A stretch of DNA of 10,298 bases from Larix sibirica. Taxonomy: Eukaryota; Streptophyta; Pinopsida; Pinales; Pinaceae. How positions within the stretch are numbered: the first letter of the stretch is position 1; each line of letters starts with the position of its first letter. Shown piece by piece: positions 8,636-10,298 of the stretch. Location: assembly GCA_004151065.3 (NCBI GenBank), contig NWUY0300090700.1:1-10298 (forward strand), given 5' to 3'. The translations under genes and the position numbers were made by a program. Below the pieces are notes generated by a model. That model ran no database searches, was not told where the DNA came from, and was given only the letters and a program-made list of their open reading frames with translations.

Positions 8636-8665
8636 TTAGCATTGTGAACATTGTGACAATGCTAA
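8636..8665. repeat. Perfect 10-bp inverted repeat with 10-base loop
   Basis: TTAGCATTGT (8636-8645) is exactly complementary to ACAATGCTAA (8656-8665), separated by GAACATTGTG. The loop repeats part of the arm (CATTGT), so alternative pairings exist. It lies directly next to the polypurine-like tract. No T-run or gene end nearby suggests a terminator. Confidence 0.75.
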
Positions 8666-9331
8666 GATCAACATTATGTTTTCTATTTTGCATGTTGAAG
8701 TATTATTACTCCTTCTGTGTTAGTTATTGCAAATGTTATTCCTTTCATAAGCAACTCTAAAACTACAAAGCGAATAATATTTTTGACATGAAGCTAGAGA
8801 ATCATGATTGCATTCCTTGAGTCGACTTAGTGTGGTCCAAAAAAAAATACTGAAAAACTGTGATGGATTTGACATACACGAATATAGTTTAGAGCCTTCA
8901 TTGATTAGACCATTTCAAAGTTCTGCTTCTTAATTAAATTAACTCAGTTATCATTCTATTGGGATGAAAAAATATTATGCTCAAAACTCGAGAATATTCG
9001 ATATCCTTATTAGAGTGTCCTTCCACATATCCTCTAAATTTGTGAGATATTCTCTGGATTTGTTTAGTATCCAAAAACATTCTCAATTTTGAAGGCATTT
9101 ATGCTTCTTTCTGAATATTCAAGAGACAAAGAGACTAAGACTCCTTACAACAACACAACGCAAATAAGATCTTGTTCTTGCTTTTCCAAAATATTTATGC
9201 TCCTTGGGTTGCATTTGTTCTTGGTTTTCTCAACCTACAACACTAGCTCTACACCAACTCTATTTTAGTTCCCCTTTTCAACCTTTTCTACCATCCAACA
9301 ACAACCTATCGACCTATTATTGCACCTTCTT
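8666..9331. other. Intergenic DNA, no gene seen
   Basis: There is no open frame of note on either strand. GAATATTC occurs at two places (near 8990 and 9111-9118), each giving a minimal nGAAnnTTCn heat-shock-type pair. They are about 850 to 980 bases from the gene start at 9971 and single units are weak evidence. Confidence 0.5.
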
Positions 9332-9435
9332 GAGGCAATTACTAGTTTAATTGTACTAAAATCCTCTCCACCCAAAATGGTCTCGAGGCAATTACTAGTT
9401 TAATTGTACTAGAATCCTCTCCACCCAAAATGGTC
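9332..9435. repeat. Two-copy tandem duplication, 53-bp unit
   Basis: Units at 9332-9384 and 9385-9435 begin GAGGCAATTACTAGTTTAAT and end CCACCCAAAATGGTC. They differ at one internal base (AAAATCC against AGAATCC), so the duplication is recent. It lies about 540 bases upstream of the gene at 9971. Confidence 0.93.
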
Positions 9436-9652
9436 GTCGAAGTTCTAGGCTACAGCGTACCTCGATCTTCCAAAGTACTTAGATCGATGTGACTTATTCA
9501 TACGCACATGAAAATAAATTGAGTTCCTTCTTGAATAAAACAAAACAAAAATTGAGTGCATTCAATCATCTTGTTACATTTGTGTGGAAACAACAGGCGA
9601 AGCACTCCGCAATTTCAGTGATGGAGGAAGCTCGATTATCATAATCTCAGAA

Positions 9653-9831
9653 AGTCAAACAGTCTACGTTTAGTAGGCAAAATATTGTAATAATTTGTGG
9701 GTTACATTGATTGACTCTCAATCATTATTGTACTAGTTTGTTGGATACATTGATTGACTCTTAACTATTATAATTAGAACTTGAAGGAGAGAAGCAGCTT
9801 CCATTATGCGCAGAGTCAATACTAGTTGACT
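9653..9831. promoter_or_regulatory. Cluster of five W-boxes (WRKY-type sites)
   Basis: The exact hexamer TTGACT, a W-box (TTGAC followed by C or T), occurs at 9711-9716, 9754-9759 and 9826-9831 on the plus strand, and at 9653-9658 and 9814-9819 on the minus strand (as AGTCAA). The last two form a pair facing each other with six bases between. By chance fewer than 0.1 exact copies would be expected in this length at even base composition. The cluster ends 140 bases before the start codon at 9971, a normal promoter position. WRKY factors binding W-boxes are a known route to defence and stress induction; binding here is inferred. Confidence 0.55.
9694..9779. repeat. Two-copy tandem duplication, 43-bp unit, carrying a W-box
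   Basis: Units 9694-9736 and 9737-9779 share ACATTGATTGACTCT exactly (9704-9718 and 9747-9761) and agree at about three quarters of all positions. Each carries one TTGACT, so the duplication doubled a putative WRKY site. The better preservation around the hexamer is suggestive but rests on few bases. Confidence 0.7.
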
Positions 9832-9929
9832 CCATCCCTAATATGGATTTCACACCGCTGCGAGATTTTAGAATTGAATCCCACGATCTCGACGCGCATT
9901 GTAATCAAATGAACCATATTTAAATTTAA

Positions 9930-9968
9930 ATGAGCATTCAGGAAGCTATATTTTTCATGCAAGTGTAG
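9930..9968 (+). promoter_or_regulatory. Upstream ORF of 12 codons before the main start
   Basis: An ATG at 9930 opens a 12-codon frame (MSIQEAIFFMQV) that stops at TAG 9966-9968, two bases before the ATG of the gene at 9971 and in a different frame. If transcription begins upstream of 9930, ribosomes would meet this ORF first and would have to reinitiate or scan past it. A TATA-like TATTTAAAT (9917-9925) lies just upstream; if that is the core promoter, the transcript would start beyond 9930 and the uORF would be absent. Confidence 0.4.
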
Positions 9969-9970
9969 AA

Positions 9971-10298
9971 ATGAAGATCCCCTCAGAGCTTAAACAGCTT
10001 AGAGCAAGGCGTTTTTGGAGGGTGATGAGATTTGTGGCGAAAATGCTGAAAAGAAGAATTGCAACGAACAGATTGCAGAGAATGGCTGCCGATCTTCACA
10101 TGAATTTCTTTGGAGGAGACAATTTGATGAACTTCGGAGGTAATTTCAATGACCACTATGAATTTTCATGCTTCAGCTCTCCTTCAACTATTTCAGGAAG
10201 TAGTCGAAAGAATCGTAGTGAGGGGCGTTTTCTTATTGGAGCGTTTGTACCCTCTTGCATTTGCGTCAATGTGAAGGACGAATTGGAATCCGAATCCG
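9971..10298 (+). CDS. DUF761 / avr9-Cf-9 rapidly elicited protein 146-like (5' part, cut by window edge)
   Basis: The frame opens with ATG at 9971, the first ATG after an in-frame TAA at 9902-9904, and stays open for 109 codons to the window edge. G/C content rises compared with the flanks. Residues 8-45 are basic and probably helical, with RRFWRVMRFVAKMLKRRI at 13-30; residues 62-72 read HYEFSCFSSPS. A basic W-containing N-terminal helix followed by YEFSCS-type residues is characteristic of plant DUF761 proteins (cotton-fibre-expressed / avr9-Cf-9 rapidly elicited 146-like), which are small plant-specific proteins of poorly known function, some induced by pathogens. No signal peptide is seen. 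The family's acidic C-terminal motif would lie beyond the window, so it cannot be checked. No splice donor is evident in the visible part. Coding status is well supported; the family call is from remembered motif similarity. Confidence 0.7.
   Translation, partial: MKIPSELKQLRARRFWRVMRFVAKMLKRRIATNRLQRMAADLHMNFFGGDNLMNFGGNFNDHYEFSCFSSPSTISGSSRKNRSEGRFLIGAFVPSCICVNVKDELESES

Noticed and set aside
8985-9120. Heat-shock elements based on GAATATTC
   Set aside because: Only isolated two-unit matches to a very short A/T-rich motif, far from the gene start.
1-10298. CRISPR array, phage or bacterial operon, tRNA or rRNA genes
   Set aside because: No regularly spaced short repeats, no dense same-strand genes, and no recognisable tRNA or rRNA sequence on either strand.

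Overview
The window reads as nuclear intergenic DNA from a land plant with a large, repeat-rich genome. The evidence is low gene density, strongly A/T-rich sequence, traces of plant LTR retrotransposons, and one plant-type gene start at the right edge. A gymnosperm or another large-genome plant would fit, but nothing seen fixes the lineage. There is no prokaryotic gene organisation, rRNA, tRNA or CRISPR array, and no convincing new system.

Layout. Positions 1-2746 hold no gene I can support; they contain an extremely A/T-rich tract (1501-1860, about 20% G+C by my count), two small two-copy tandem duplications and a microsatellite. Positions 2783-4548 and 4551-6323 are two copies of one ~1.77 kb segment, separated only by an assembly gap of two Ns. 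The first 722 bases are identical in both copies; after that they differ by several percent. This pattern suggests two alternative versions of one locus laid end to end by an assembler more than an old tandem duplication. A 67-codon open stretch on the minus strand (6502-6707) looks like a terminal exon or exon relic of an unrecognised gene. Positions 7158-8665 carry scattered LTR-retrotransposon-like signals: a TATA box, a primer-binding-site-like sequence on the plus strand, and a polypurine-tract-like sequence on the minus strand. No intact gag or pol is visible.

The only well-supported gene begins at 9971 and runs off the right edge. Its 109 visible residues resemble the plant DUF761 / avr9-Cf-9 rapidly elicited protein 146-like family. 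Its upstream region has five exact WRKY-type W-boxes (TTGACT) within 179 bp, one apparently copied by a small tandem duplication, and a 12-codon upstream ORF that ends two bases before the main start codon. Together these suggest a stress- or pathogen-responsive gene, but this is inference.

A recurring theme is short two-copy tandem duplications (units of 31, 32, 43, 53, 92 and 106 bp) spread over the whole window, consistent with local duplication during break repair in non-coding plant DNA.
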